Of a stretch of 64,000 bases of DNA, positions 1 through 8,636 are shown in pieces; the stretch's first letter is position 1; every line of letters starts with the position of its first letter. The stretch spans positions 248,001-312,000 of the forward strand of contig NZ_BIXZ01000001.1 of assembly GCF_005406125.1 (NCBI RefSeq). Reading direction: 5' to 3'. This DNA is from Haloarcula mannanilytica (GTDB taxonomy: Archaea > Halobacteriota > Halobacteria > Halobacteriales > Haloarculaceae). The notes below the pieces were generated by a model. That model ran no database searches and was not told the origin of the DNA. It saw only the letters and a program-made list of their open reading frames with translations. Both the position numbers and the translations under genes were made by a program.

Positions 1-1078
1 GAAGTAGTAAGACGACGATTAGCACCAGGAACGCGGAGGCCCGCGTCAGTCCGGAGGGCAGCCAGATCAGGGCCAGGCTGTCGACCAGTCCGATGAGGAT
101 GCCGCCGGCCATCGCCCCGTAAATCGAGCCGATGCCGCCGACGATGACGGCAGCGAAAATGAGCAGGAGGAGAATCCAGCCGAAGTTAAACGAGATTGTC
201 CCGCTTTCCAGTACGAGCAGGTAGCCGCCGATGCCCGCCAGGCTGCCGCCCAGAATCCAGGTGAGCCGGATCACGCGCTCGGTCGGAATCCCGGTGACCC
301 GCGCGAGGTCCTCGTTGTCGGCCATCGCCCGCATCGCCTTGCCGAGCTTTGTCCGCTGTAGCAGCAGGTGGACGCCGAGCATTAACAGGAGCGACACCAC
401 CAGCAGCGTGATCTCGTTGTCGGTGACCGAAACCGTAGAGAGAACCGTCACCCGGAGCCCGCCGCTTGCGACCCCGCTGGTCTGTGTCCCGAAGAGGAAC
501 GCGATGAGATAGCGCAGCGCGAGGGCGACGCCGATAGAGGCGATAAGCAAGGAGATGTTGTCCGCGTCGCGCATAGGGCGGTACGTGAGGCGGTCGACGA
601 GTAGGACGACGCCGACCGACCCGACGCCGGCGACGACGAGGCCGAGAAGCACCGGCAGGAAGGTCGTCACGGTGCTCAACTGCCGGCCGGAGTTGAGCAT
701 GAACAGTTCGGCGACCGGCGCGCCGGTCCCGAGGCCGGCGGCGATGTACGCGGCGACCCACCCCAGAAACGCCCCCGCAGTGACCGTGTCCCCGTGTGCG
801 AAGTTAGCGAAATCGAGGATGCTGTACGTCATCGAGAGTCCGATGCCGGCCAGTCCCACGGCCAGTCCGACGAGCAGCCCGTCCACCACCATCGAGAGTA
901 ATGAGCCGACCGTGAGCGAGCCACCCAGCAGTTTGGCTCCGAGGAAGAACACGGTTGTCCCGGCGAGCTTTGCGACCAGATCCAGCAGGAGGAAGCCGGC
1001 GACCGCGGCCACCGCCACTGCCCCCGGCCGGTCACCCAACACCACGCGACCGTCCTTTGCGAACGCAGCAATTCCCAT
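1..1078 (-). CDS. livH: Branched-chain amino-acid ABC transporter permease, LivH type (partial, 3' end outside window)
   Basis: Membrane permease subunit of a branched-chain amino-acid (Liv-type) importer. The minus strand from the ATG at 1078 reads about 359 codons without a stop to the window edge, so the C-terminus and the rest of the operon lie before position 1. It encodes many hydrophobic segments. Typical LivH family stretches are visible: an early GIGLSMTYSILDFANFAHGD segment, a central MRAMADNEDLA loop, and a late VIVGGIGSIYGAMAGG segment near the cut end. The N-terminus begins MGIAAFAKDGRVVLGD and is longer than in bacterial LivH, as is common in haloarchaea. The partner LivM, ATPase and binding-protein genes are not in view. 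The family call is firm; the substrate is inferred. Confidence 0.88.
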   Translation of the reverse strand, partial: MGIAAFAKDGRVVLGDRPGAVAVAAVAGFLLLDLVAKLAGTTVFFLGAKLLGGSLTVGSLLSMVVDGLLVGLAVGLAGIGLSMTYSILDFANFAHGDTVTAGAFLGWVAAYIAAGLGTGAPVAELFMLNSGRQLSTVTTFLPVLLGLVVAGVGSVGVVLLVDRLTYRPMRDADNISLLIASIGVALALRYLIAFLFGTQTSGVASGGLRVTVLSTVSVTDNEITLLVVSLLLMLGVHLLLQRTKLGKAMRAMADNEDLARVTGIPTERVIRLTWILGGSLAGIGGYLLVLESGTISFNFGWILLLLIFAAVIVGGIGSIYGAMAGGILIGLVDSLALIWLPSGLTRASAFLVLIVVLLL

Positions 1079-1434
1079 AGGTTACCGTTCGTTGGACCCT
1101 CCTGTCTAAATAACCCTCCGGAAATTCGTGCGAAATGACGGTGTAGAAGCCAAAATACCGGTGTCGGAACAGGAATCTTCCCACCCTCTTGTCAGATATC
1201 GACTGCCAGATCGAAGACCGACCTACACCAGCAACCGCATTCAGCCAGTCGGAACACAGCGACGGCTGCCGCAGAGACCGTGAACGGGGCACAGGAGTAG
1301 CAAGTCCAACCGATCCAATTATCATCGTATTGAATAGTCGGTGTATCGAAAAACCACCGGACTCCGGCCTGATACTGGCGTAGAACAGAACTATTCACAG
1401 TGCTTTTATGCAGTCCATCGATGATATACGACAG
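1079..1434. promoter_or_regulatory. Divergent intergenic region between livH and the regulator gene
   Basis: This 356-base stretch has no supportable gene. It must hold both divergent promoters. On the plus side, a TATA-like TTTTATG at 1403-1409 lies about 28 bases before the ATG at 1435. That fits leaderless transcription and is why the later start was chosen for the next gene. Nothing else is recognisable. Confidence 0.5.
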
Positions 1435-2622
1435 ATGGTACGCCTGGTCGTCGCCAGTCTCGTGCTGGTTCTCGTGTTGGGGAGCGGTGCTGCGCCGTTG
1501 GCGGTGTCACAGCCGACCGACGAGAGCGTTGGCGTCCAGACGCCCGACGGGTTCGACCGGTCGACGTTCCAGGTCACGCTGTATCAGAACGGGTCTGCGA
1601 GGTGGGCAATTATCCACAGGACCCCGCTCGAAAACGACACCGAGCAACAGCAGTTCGAGGAGTTCGCTCAGAACTTCGAGCAATCCGAACAGCCGCTGTA
1701 TCAGAACTTCGTCGAGCAGTCGACAGCGCTGACACAGTACGGGACGAACGTGACCGACCGGGACATGAGCGCGACCGACTACCAACGGTCGGCGTCGGTC
1801 GACCCGCTCCAGAACACCGGGACGGTGACGATGTCGTTTCGCTGGCGTAACTTCGCCGTCGTCGAGGGCGATTCGGTCGTCGTCAGCGACGTGTTCGACG
1901 GCGGCTTCTACATCGGCCAGAGCCAGTCGTTCGTCTTCGAGCGCGGTCCCGGGCTGAAGTTTGCCGATGTAGATCCGACACCGGATTCACAGAGCGCACC
2001 GGACTCGATAGCGAACAGCGAGAGCGTCACATGGAACGGGGAGCAGTCGTTCAACGACCGCCGGCCTTACGTGGAACTGACACCGCGCGAGACCGGACAA
2101 GGCGCCGAGACGGAGGGCGGGACCACGGTGGCCGCTGACGCGCCGGGCGAGGCCGGTGGCGGCCCGTCGTGGATGCTCCCGGCCGTTGTCATCCTGGTCG
2201 CCATCGTCGCTGGCGGTGCGGCGGCGTGGCGGTCCGGCGCGCTGGCAGGGGTACTGGGAACCGATGACGATGAACCGCCCGCTTCGGCACCGTCAGTGGC
2301 GGGGGGCACGGAACAGTCGTCGACGGCTGCGCCGGACGACACAGCAGCGGGCACAGACACGCCCGCCGAACCAGCGGTCCCCGACGAGGAACTACTCACC
2401 GACAGCGACCGCGTCCGCAAACTGCTGGAGGAAAACGGCGGCCGAATGAAACAGGTCGACATCGTCGACAACACCGACTGGTCGAAATCGAAGGTGAGCA
2501 TGCTCCTCTCTGACATGGAGGAAGAAGGCGACATCTCGAAGCTCAGAGTCGGCCGGGAGAACATCATCAGCCTCGCCGGTCAGGAACCGGACGCCGCCGG
2601 GTCGCCATTCGATGACGAGTGA
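1435..2622 (+). CDS. Membrane-anchored winged-helix regulator with extracytoplasmic sensor domain
   Basis: Protein of 395 residues. The chosen start, MVRLVVASLVLVLVLG, gives a clean signal peptide and sits about 28 bases after a TATA-like box. An in-frame ATG at 1408 would overlap that box. After the signal comes a roughly 200-residue acidic extracytoplasmic domain, then one membrane helix near residues 245-265 (SWMLPAVVILVAIVAGGAAAW region). A low-complexity linker follows, then a C-terminal winged helix near residues 319-385 with MKQVDIVDNTDWSKSKVSML. This layout matches a widespread haloarchaeal family (DUF7345/DUF7343-like, from memory). It probably senses something outside the membrane and acts on DNA inside. 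The signal is unknown, and it has no obvious operon partner. Confidence 0.72.
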   Translation: MVRLVVASLVLVLVLGSGAAPLAVSQPTDESVGVQTPDGFDRSTFQVTLYQNGSARWAIIHRTPLENDTEQQQFEEFAQNFEQSEQPLYQNFVEQSTALTQYGTNVTDRDMSATDYQRSASVDPLQNTGTVTMSFRWRNFAVVEGDSVVVSDVFDGGFYIGQSQSFVFERGPGLKFADVDPTPDSQSAPDSIANSESVTWNGEQSFNDRRPYVELTPRETGQGAETEGGTTVAADAPGEAGGGPSWMLPAVVILVAIVAGGAAAWRSGALAGVLGTDDDEPPASAPSVAGGTEQSSTAAPDDTAAGTDTPAEPAVPDEELLTDSDRVRKLLEENGGRMKQVDIVDNTDWSKSKVSMLLSDMEEEGDISKLRVGRENIISLAGQEPDAAGSPFDDE

Positions 2623-2689
2623 GAAACCAACACAGGGCGGGGCTGAAACGCAATGATTATACGTATCTCCAATCTACGGATTTGTGTAC

Positions 2690-2764
2690 GCTCCGTTGGT
2701 GTAGTCCGGCCAATCATATCACCCTCTCACGGTGATGACTAGGGTTCAAATCCCTGACGGAGCA
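2690..2764 (+). tRNA. tRNA-Glu (CTC)
   Basis: A full cloverleaf can be drawn. The acceptor stem is GCTCCGT/ACGGAGC with discriminator A. The anticodon stem TCACC/GGTGA closes a CTCTCAC loop, giving anticodon CTC (codon GAG). The T-arm contains GGTTCAAATCC. There is no intron. CCA is not encoded. Confidence 0.95.
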
Positions 2765-2841
2765 TTTCTTTCCGAACCGATAACACACACTGTCGAGTCC
2801 GTGACCGACAGTATTTGTGTCTCCCAGTCCAACCAGGCGGT

Positions 2842-3537
2842 ATGCGCGTCGCGGTAGTCACCGTCGGAGACGAACTGCTCAGTGGCGAGACGGTCAACAC
2901 GAACGCCGCGTGGTTGGGACGCCAGCTCGCGGAGCGTGGCGTCACCGTTGCCCGGACGACAGTGGTCCCCGACGAGATCGCGGACATCGCCCGCGTGGTC
3001 AACGAGTACCACGCGGAGTTCGACGCCGTCATCGTCACCGGCGGCCTGGGGCCGACCCACGACGACCGGACCATCGAGGCGGTCGCCGCGGCCTTCGGCC
3101 GGGATGTCGTCGAGAGCGAGGACGCCCTCGCCTGGCTGGAAGAACACGGCGGCTACACGCGCGACGACCTGACGGACGGGACCGGGGAAGTGCCGGAGGG
3201 GTCCCGCGTCCTGCCCAACCACGAGGGCGTCGCGCCCGGCTGTGTCGTCGAGAACTGCTACGTCCTGCCGGGCGTGCCAGCGGAGATGAAGCGGATGTTC
3301 GAGGAAATCGCGGGAGAGTTTGCCGGCCAGCAGCGGTACGTCCGCACCGTCGACGCCGACGAACCCGAGAGCGCCCTGCTCGACCGGCTGGCGGAGGTAC
3401 AGGAGCAGTTCCCGGTCAAGGTCGGGAGCTATCCGGGCGACCACGTGACCGTCCGGTTCGAGGGGACGGAGGAAGAACTGGTCGAGGAAGCGGCCGCCTG
3501 GTTCGGTGAACGCGTCGAGTCACCGACGGCGGAGTGA
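2842..3537 (+). CDS. Molybdopterin-binding domain protein (CinA N-terminal / MoaB-Mog-like)
   Basis: Protein of 231 residues starting MRVAVVTVGDELLSGETVNT, which is the classic start of the CinA/MogA fold. GGLGPTHDDRT at about residue 70 and a later VLPGVPAEMKRMFEE segment are the other signatures of the family. It lacks the C-terminal nicotinamide-nucleotide amidase domain of bacterial CinA, so it is the stand-alone 'competence/damage-inducible A' form common in archaea. The role is uncertain: pterin-nucleotide binding or a pyrophosphatase-like activity is possible. An earlier in-frame start at 2815 was rejected because the family begins at MRVAVV. The next gene runs convergently and abuts its stop codon. 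Confidence 0.82.
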   Translation: MRVAVVTVGDELLSGETVNTNAAWLGRQLAERGVTVARTTVVPDEIADIARVVNEYHAEFDAVIVTGGLGPTHDDRTIEAVAAAFGRDVVESEDALAWLEEHGGYTRDDLTDGTGEVPEGSRVLPNHEGVAPGCVVENCYVLPGVPAEMKRMFEEIAGEFAGQQRYVRTVDADEPESALLDRLAEVQEQFPVKVGSYPGDHVTVRFEGTEEELVEEAAAWFGERVESPTAE

Positions 3538-3654
3538 CTACCGGTAGAGGTGGTTCAGCCAGAGGAAGGTCAGGAGCAGGCCGCCGAGCGTGATGGCCGC
3601 GCCGGACGCGTTGATGATCCCTGTCTGAACGCCGCTCTGAAGTACAACTGACAT
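3538..3654 (-). CDS. Small single-pass membrane protein
   Basis: A 38-residue protein beginning MSVVLQSGVQTG and ending WLNHLYR. One hydrophobic helix (AITLGGLLLTFLWL) fills its second half. Its stop codon abuts the stop of the preceding plus-strand gene, so the two are convergent with no gap. Coding is inferred from a clean Met-to-stop frame with a plausible membrane helix and from the tight packing. It is too short for a firm functional call. It is divergent from the ATP-NAD kinase homologue, with 79 bases between the starts. Confidence 0.6.
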   Translation of the reverse strand: MSVVLQSGVQTGIINASGAAITLGGLLLTFLWLNHLYR

Positions 3655-3733
3655 AGCAGAGGGTTCTGTGCGGGGTGGCTTGAAAGGCACGCTCCCGGGC
3701 CGCTTTTGCCGCGGGGTCGCCAAGAGACGGCGA

Positions 3734-4804
3734 ATGCGACGAATCGGTGTCGTGGTCAATCCCATCGCCGGGATGGGCGGCCGCGTCGGCCTCAAGGGCA
3801 CTGACGGGAAAGTTGCGGAGGCACGTAGCCGCGGCGCGGAGCAACGCGCACCGGACCGAGCGCGGTCAGCACTCCAGTCGCTCGCCGAGGTGGGGGCGGA
3901 CGTGGAACTGCTCACATACGGCGACCCGATGGGTGCGGGGATCGCCCGCGACGCGGGATTCGACCCGACGATAGTCGGCTCCCCGGCGGACTCCGAGGAG
4001 ACGAGCAGCGAGGACACCCGCGACGCGATCCGAGCGTTCGTTGACGCGGACGTGGACGCGATTCTGTTCGTCGGCGGCGACGGCACAGCGGTGGACGTAG
4101 CCACGACGCTTACCGAACTGGACGCGGACGTTCCGATTCTGGGCGTTCCGGCGGGCGTCAAGGTGTACTCGTCGGTGTTCGGCGTGTCGCCGCGGGCGGC
4201 CGGCCGCATCATCGCCCGCTTCTCCGAGACGGAGCGCGCGGAGGTCAACGACATCGACGAGGACGCTTTCAGAGGTGGCGAGGTGGTCACCGAACTCCGG
4301 GCCGTCGCGACGGTCCCCGTCGCCGACCAGCGCCAGTCTGCGAAGCAACTGGGTGGCGGGAGCGTCGAGTCCTTGGCCGAGAGCGTCGCCGACGCCGTTG
4401 AACCGGGTGTCACGTACGTCCTCGGCCCCGGAAGCACCGTCGGCGCTATCAAGGCACAGCTCGGATTCGACGGGACGACGCTGGGCGTGGACGTGTGGCG
4501 CGACGGCGAGGTACTGCTCCGGGACGGAGCCGAATCGGATATCCTCGACACGCTCGGCGACCGAAACGTCATCGTCGTCTCGCCAATCGGCGGCCAGGGG
4601 TTCGTGTTCGGCCGGGGGAACCAGCAGCTTTCACCGGCGGTCATCCGGCAGTGTGACCTCGAAGTCGTCGCCTCCCGGCGGAAGCTGGACGGCGTCGGGA
4701 CGCTCCGGGTCGACACTGGCGACCCGGAACTGGACGCGGAACTGCGCGGCTGGATTCGGGTACGTGTCGGCCGCCACGAGCGCAGACTGGTCGAAGTCGT
4801 CTGA
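3734..4804 (+). CDS. ATP-NAD kinase family protein (archaeal COG3199 type)
   Basis: Protein of 356 residues beginning MRRIGVVVNPIAGMGGRVGL, a diacylglycerol/NAD-kinase-type opening. The nucleotide-binding signature FVGGDGTAVDV follows at about residue 115, then VPILGVPAGVKVYSSVF. This matches the haloarchaeal group annotated as 'ATP-NAD kinase' or 'predicted polyphosphate/ATP-NAD kinase'. NAD phosphorylation is likely but not proven for this branch, which is longer than classical PpnK. The ATG at 3734 is preferred over an in-frame one at 3668 because the conserved fold starts here. It is single-gene in context; the next gene has its own promoter region. Confidence 0.8.
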   Translation: MRRIGVVVNPIAGMGGRVGLKGTDGKVAEARSRGAEQRAPDRARSALQSLAEVGADVELLTYGDPMGAGIARDAGFDPTIVGSPADSEETSSEDTRDAIRAFVDADVDAILFVGGDGTAVDVATTLTELDADVPILGVPAGVKVYSSVFGVSPRAAGRIIARFSETERAEVNDIDEDAFRGGEVVTELRAVATVPVADQRQSAKQLGGGSVESLAESVADAVEPGVTYVLGPGSTVGAIKAQLGFDGTTLGVDVWRDGEVLLRDGAESDILDTLGDRNVIVVSPIGGQGFVFGRGNQQLSPAVIRQCDLEVVASRRKLDGVGTLRVDTGDPELDAELRGWIRVRVGRHERRLVEVV

Positions 4805-4895
4805 TACCCCGGCGGAATCAAGCCATGATAGATCGGCCGCGGTATTTTATCATGTATAGTCAAGATTAAGGTATGTGGCGCCCCACAAAGGACAT

Positions 4896-5930
4896 ATGGA
4901 AACGCGGAAAGTCCAGCGACTGGGGCCGTCGACGCTCGCGATGACGTTACCGGCGGAGTGGGCCAGCGCACACGACGTTGAGAAGGGCGACGAAGTGTCA
5001 CTGCGGATGGGCGGCAAGGGCACGCTGACGGTCATGCCCGAATCCGTCCAGACTGAGGAATCGGAAGCTATCATCCACGCGGAGAACCTCGACGCCGACT
5101 CCGTCGAGCGGGCTATCGTCGCCCAGTACGTGCTCGGCCGGCGCGTCATCCACGTCGAAGCGCCGGAAGGCGAGACACTGGAATCCTCTCACATCAACGC
5201 GGTCTACAACGCCGAAACGCAGTTGATGGGGCTTGGCGTCATCGAGGAGACGCCCGACCGGATCGCGATTCGCTGCTCCGTCGACCCGGAGGACTTCACG
5301 CTGAACAATCTACTGGAGCGGCTGGAGTCCACCGGCTCGACGATGCGCAACGAGGCGGTAAAATCTCTCGCCCACGGCAACCCGGACCTCGCCCAGCGGG
5401 CGCTCAACCGCGAGCGACAGGCCAACAAGATATTCGTCCTGTTGCTGCGGCTCATCTTCACGGCCTACCAGAACCCCAACCTCGCGCGGGCCATCGGCCT
5501 CAACGACGGCTTCCCGCTTATCGGCTACCGGTCGATTGCGAAGAACCTCGAACTGACGGCGGACAACGCCGAGGACATCGCCGAGATCGCCCTGGAGACC
5601 GAGGACCACTCGCTCAACGTCGATAGCTCGACGATGCGCCGCATCCGCGAGTTCACCGACCAGGTCAACGACATCACCGAACTGGCGGTCCAGGCGGCTG
5701 TCGACCGGAACTACGACACCGCGATTCAGGTCCGGGAGCTGTACAAGGACATCGGCGACAAGGAACACGAGATCCTGGACGACCTCCCGGAGATGGACAA
5801 CGATGCGCTGCTGGAAGTGCGTGAAGTGCTCGTCAGTCTCCAGCAGACCGCCGAGTTCGCGGTCCGGAGCGCCGAAATTGCGACCAACCTCGCGCTCAAC
5901 GAGGAGTCCGAGCACACGACAATCGAGTAA
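4896..5930 (+). CDS. PhoU-type phosphate uptake regulator with N-terminal SpoVT/AbrB-like domain
   Basis: Protein of 344 residues. The first 45 (METRKVQRLGPSTLAMTLP and onward) form an AbrB/SpoVT-like swapped-hairpin domain with the usual 'LPAEWA...GDEV' pattern. The rest consists of two helical PhoU repeats, roughly residues 120-215 and 225-330. Haloarchaea carry several such proteins linked to phosphate transport or signalling. No Pst genes are adjacent here, so its target is unclear. The start at 4896 is supported by the domain beginning. It may act as a DNA-binding regulator through the AbrB part, with PhoU as sensor; that is inference. Confidence 0.85.
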   Translation: METRKVQRLGPSTLAMTLPAEWASAHDVEKGDEVSLRMGGKGTLTVMPESVQTEESEAIIHAENLDADSVERAIVAQYVLGRRVIHVEAPEGETLESSHINAVYNAETQLMGLGVIEETPDRIAIRCSVDPEDFTLNNLLERLESTGSTMRNEAVKSLAHGNPDLAQRALNRERQANKIFVLLLRLIFTAYQNPNLARAIGLNDGFPLIGYRSIAKNLELTADNAEDIAEIALETEDHSLNVDSSTMRRIREFTDQVNDITELAVQAAVDRNYDTAIQVRELYKDIGDKEHEILDDLPEMDNDALLEVREVLVSLQQTAEFAVRSAEIATNLALNEESEHTTIE

Positions 5931-6098
5931 GCTATCAGGTGCGGCCGGTCGGCGTGTTGTCACGCTACTGCGCTCTGCACTGGTTCGTCGAACGTCCTGC
6001 ATTCACAGCGTCTCACACTGTGCTGTCGCGGTTCATTTGCACGCGATAACGGGATGAAAATGTCGCCGGTTTTTGCGTCCTGACACGCTAAAAGAATC

Positions 6099-6329
6099 AT
6101 GAAGCGGACTGTCGACCAATCGACTCCTGTTCACGTCGCAGTCAAAGAGGCTGTGGCGACGCTTGAGGACTGCCATCCCACCCAACTCGGGAGCCTCAGC
6201 CTCGTCGTCGACGGTGAGCGACTTGACGCAGTGCCGAACACCCCATCCAGCGAGTCGCCGATGCTGTTCCGCTACTGTGGCTACACGGTAACAGTCGATG
6301 AGACGGGGACGCTCCGCGTCGAGAACTGA
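6099..6329 (+). CDS. HalOD1 output-domain protein
   Basis: A 76-residue stand-alone HalOD1 domain. It has the characteristic pattern of an N-terminal helix (VAVKEAVATLEDCHPTQLG), then 'LSLVVDGERLDAV', then a C-terminal beta hairpin (MLFRYCGYTVTVDETGTLRV). HalOD1 is a haloarchaea-specific domain predicted to be the output module of signalling proteins, and it is often a separate small protein. No receiver gene is adjacent. The partner is unknown. Confidence 0.82.
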   Translation: MKRTVDQSTPVHVAVKEAVATLEDCHPTQLGSLSLVVDGERLDAVPNTPSSESPMLFRYCGYTVTVDETGTLRVEN

Positions 6330-6352
6330 GAGCTGACAGACGGCAGTTCCGG

Positions 6353-7528
6353 CTACCCGAGCAAACCGTCGTCGGTTTCGGTCTCAGTCGGTGTCGCTGT
6401 TTCCGTCTCGGTGGTTTCTGTCTCCGTTGCCGTTGCCGTTTCTGTCTCAGTCTCCCCGTCACTCAGTAGCCCGTCATCCGTCTCGGTTTCCGTGGGTGTC
6501 GGCGTCGGAGTTTCAGTTTCTTCGTCTCCGTCCGGCGACTCGTCGCCCGACCCATCGTCGGGTTCGGCGCTCGTTCCGTTGCCGGTCGGATACTGCGCCT
6601 TGTTGCCGAAGATGTCCGTCTCGATTTCCTGCTGGTAGTCGATGGAGTCCAGATCGACCCGGAACTGCTCCCCACCGCCCTCAAGCACGAGGTAGAAGTC
6701 GATGTAGAGGTCCGTCCGCTGGTTGCGCTGGAGGTGGCTCACCCACCAGCGGTCCAGATTCTCGTTCTGGATGGCGGTGTTCGCTTCGAGTGTCGTCTCC
6801 TCGCCGGGGCTGAGGACGTAGCCGCGGTCGGTCTCACCCTCGCCGACGGTCACATCATTCATCCGAATGGTGTAGCCGACCTTGGTGATGGTGTAGGGGT
6901 ACGGCTTGGGGTTGTACACGTCGAATCCGAGGTCAAGCGGCGTCTCGGACTGGGTGAGGTTCCCCTGGTCCCACGCGCCGCGGGTCTCGTTGATGTAGAG
7001 TACGGGGTCGGAAACGAGCGGCTGGTCGGCCTCGACGGGACGCGTCTCGGTGGCGTTGAACTGGCCCAGAAGGTCCGTCTCGATGGTACGCTCCTGACTA
7101 ACGGACACTGACCGGCCGCCGAGTGTCGAAGACGTGACGGCGGAGTCGATACCGACCGTCGTCGTCTCGCCGTTGTCGATGTGGGTGACCCACCACGGCG
7201 GGATGCGGTCGTTTTGCATCTCGGTGCTGAACTGCAGTGTCGAGTTACCAGTACCGATGCCGACACCCTGCTTGGCTCCTCGTGCCATCTCCACGCCGTT
7301 CATCGAGATGGTGTAATTGATGCCGACGCCGCCCAGCTGGACGCCGACGGGGTTGGGGTTGTTTACGGTCAGAGCCGTCGCCACGGTGGTCGTCTGGTTC
7401 GAAACGCCCGCGAAGTGGTTGTCGACGGACTCGACACCGGGTGTGCCCAGCACGCCGAGCGCCACGCTGCCACCCACGGCAGCGGCGGCCACGACGAGCA
7501 AGACGCCAACTGTTTTCAACGTACCCAT
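6353..7528 (-). CDS. Exported LEA14-like protein with two WHy domains and acidic Thr/Glu-rich tail
   Basis: Protein of 391 residues. An N-terminal hydrophobic segment (VGVLLVVAAAAVGGSVALGV) acts as signal or anchor. Two similar beta-sandwich units follow, about residues 30-165 and 180-320. Each has the LEA type 2/WHy pattern ('VNNPNPVGVQLGGVGINYTI', 'VYNPKPYPYTITKVGYTIRM') and a repeated 'DRIPPWWVTHI' or 'NLDRWWVSHL' element. The last 55 residues are almost pure T/E/P/D, with the TETETDDGLL motif present twice. It is probably a cell-surface or periplasm-like protein; the function is unknown and WHy domains are linked to water stress. A TATA-like ATATATCTA box at 7553-7562 lies about 29 bases before the ATG. 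Confidence 0.78.
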   Translation of the reverse strand: MGTLKTVGVLLVVAAAAVGGSVALGVLGTPGVESVDNHFAGVSNQTTTVATALTVNNPNPVGVQLGGVGINYTISMNGVEMARGAKQGVGIGTGNSTLQFSTEMQNDRIPPWWVTHIDNGETTTVGIDSAVTSSTLGGRSVSVSQERTIETDLLGQFNATETRPVEADQPLVSDPVLYINETRGAWDQGNLTQSETPLDLGFDVYNPKPYPYTITKVGYTIRMNDVTVGEGETDRGYVLSPGEETTLEANTAIQNENLDRWWVSHLQRNQRTDLYIDFYLVLEGGGEQFRVDLDSIDYQQEIETDIFGNKAQYPTGNGTSAEPDDGSGDESPDGDEETETPTPTPTETETDDGLLSDGETETETATATETETTETETATPTETETDDGLLG

Positions 7529-7615
7529 AGTTGCTCTCCTCTCTCCTGCGGGTAGATATATGTCCTGTGGCCCCAGCCCGAATGAACTAAGTGGGCAACA
7601 CCGAAAGCGTCGTAC

Positions 7616-7846
7616 ATGAGTTCCAAGGCGTCGAAAAGCGACATGGGGATGGGCCTGGCCCTGCTGTTCGGACTCGTCTCAGTCGGTGCGGCCGTGGCCA
7701 CAGCAACGAACAGCTACAACTACGCAATTTTACACGCACAGGAGCTTGACACCGGGAATTTGCTCGTGACTTCCGGCGGCGCGTTCGGGCTCGCGATGCT
7801 TGCCGCTGGCGTAGCTATCGTGGCGATTCACGCCTACGACGCCTAA
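7616..7846 (+). CDS. Small two-helix membrane protein
   Basis: A 76-residue protein with two predicted membrane helices, about residues 10-30 (MGLALLFGLVSVGAAVATA) and 50-72 (GAFGLAMLAAGVAIVAIHAY), separated by a short polar loop. It resembles small uncharacterised haloarchaeal membrane families; I do not recognise a function. It is divergent from the WHy protein with an 87-base shared promoter region. The two may be co-controlled but nothing proves it. Confidence 0.68.
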   Translation: MSSKASKSDMGMGLALLFGLVSVGAAVATATNSYNYAILHAQELDTGNLLVTSGGAFGLAMLAAGVAIVAIHAYDA

Positions 7847-7909
7847 CGTCGGTATCAACGGAGAGACTGTGAAGGGAACCGTTAAAAACGCTGAGAACTA
7901 TCCTCTAGT

Positions 7910-8137
7910 ATGGCCGATTACAGCGAGGAAGACCGACGCATTCTCGAATATCTCCGGGACAGCGTCTCGCGCGGGGAGAGCTACTTCCGCGCGAAGAACA
8001 TCGCTGAGCAGCTCGGCCTCTCGTCGAAGCAGGTGGGAGCGCGGCTCCCGCGCCTCGCTGAGGAGGCCGACGAAGTCGAGATCGAGAAGTGGGGACGCGC
8101 CAGGTCGACAACATGGCGCGTCACGCCGACGGGATAG
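7910..8137 (+). CDS. Small winged-helix DNA-binding protein (DUF7123-like)
   Basis: A 75-residue protein beginning MADYSEEDRRILEYLRDSV. Residues 20-55 form a helix-turn-helix (YFRAKNIAEQLGLSSKQVG), followed by a wing with EIEKWGRARSTTWRV. The family (DUF7123, from memory) is short and highly conserved in haloarchaea. It is probably a transcription regulator with no separate sensor domain; the target is unknown. The next gene starts 67 bases downstream on the same strand. Confidence 0.75.
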   Translation: MADYSEEDRRILEYLRDSVSRGESYFRAKNIAEQLGLSSKQVGARLPRLAEEADEVEIEKWGRARSTTWRVTPTG

Positions 8138-8204
8138 CCGCACCCGAATTTTACACACCACGTCAATCGGTGGTTTCATCGGCCAGTAGTCCACAGTACC
8201 TTCT

Positions 8205-8636
8205 ATGACTGTCCGGGTCGAGCGAACGATGACTGTGCCGGCCACACCGGAACGTGTCTGGGAATTCATCACCGACCCGGAGAAACGGGCTCGGCCGATC
8301 AGCGTCGTCACCGATTGGGAAGTCATCGATGACACGCACGCGAACTGGTCGATCAAACTCCCGATTCCGGTAGTCAATCAGACGCTAACGGTGAAAACCG
8401 AGGATGTCGAACAGCGCCGCCCGGAATACGCCCGTTTCGTCGGTCGCTCGAAGGTGATGACCGTCCAGGGCGAACACGAACTCGAAGAGACGGCAGACGG
8501 CGGAACGAAACTGACGAACCGGTTTATCGTCGACGGGAAGCTCCCCGGCGTCGAGCGATTTTTCAAGCGGAACCTCGACGACGAGATGCAGAACCTCGAA
8601 CAGGCGCTGCGGGACGACCTCGAAGTCGAAGCATGA
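8205..8636 (+). CDS. SRPBCC-family protein (CoxG / polyketide-cyclase-like)
   Basis: A 143-residue START-like domain, beginning MTVRVERTMTVPATPERVWEF, the typical first strand and helix of SRPBCC proteins. It ends with a long helix (FFKRNLDDEMQNLEQALRDDLE). Such folds bind hydrophobic ligands; no specific ligand can be named. Its stop overlaps the start of the nitrilase-family gene by 4 bases (ATGA), so the two are translationally coupled and probably work together. Confidence 0.8.
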   Translation: MTVRVERTMTVPATPERVWEFITDPEKRARPISVVTDWEVIDDTHANWSIKLPIPVVNQTLTVKTEDVEQRRPEYARFVGRSKVMTVQGEHELEETADGGTKLTNRFIVDGKLPGVERFFKRNLDDEMQNLEQALRDDLEVEA

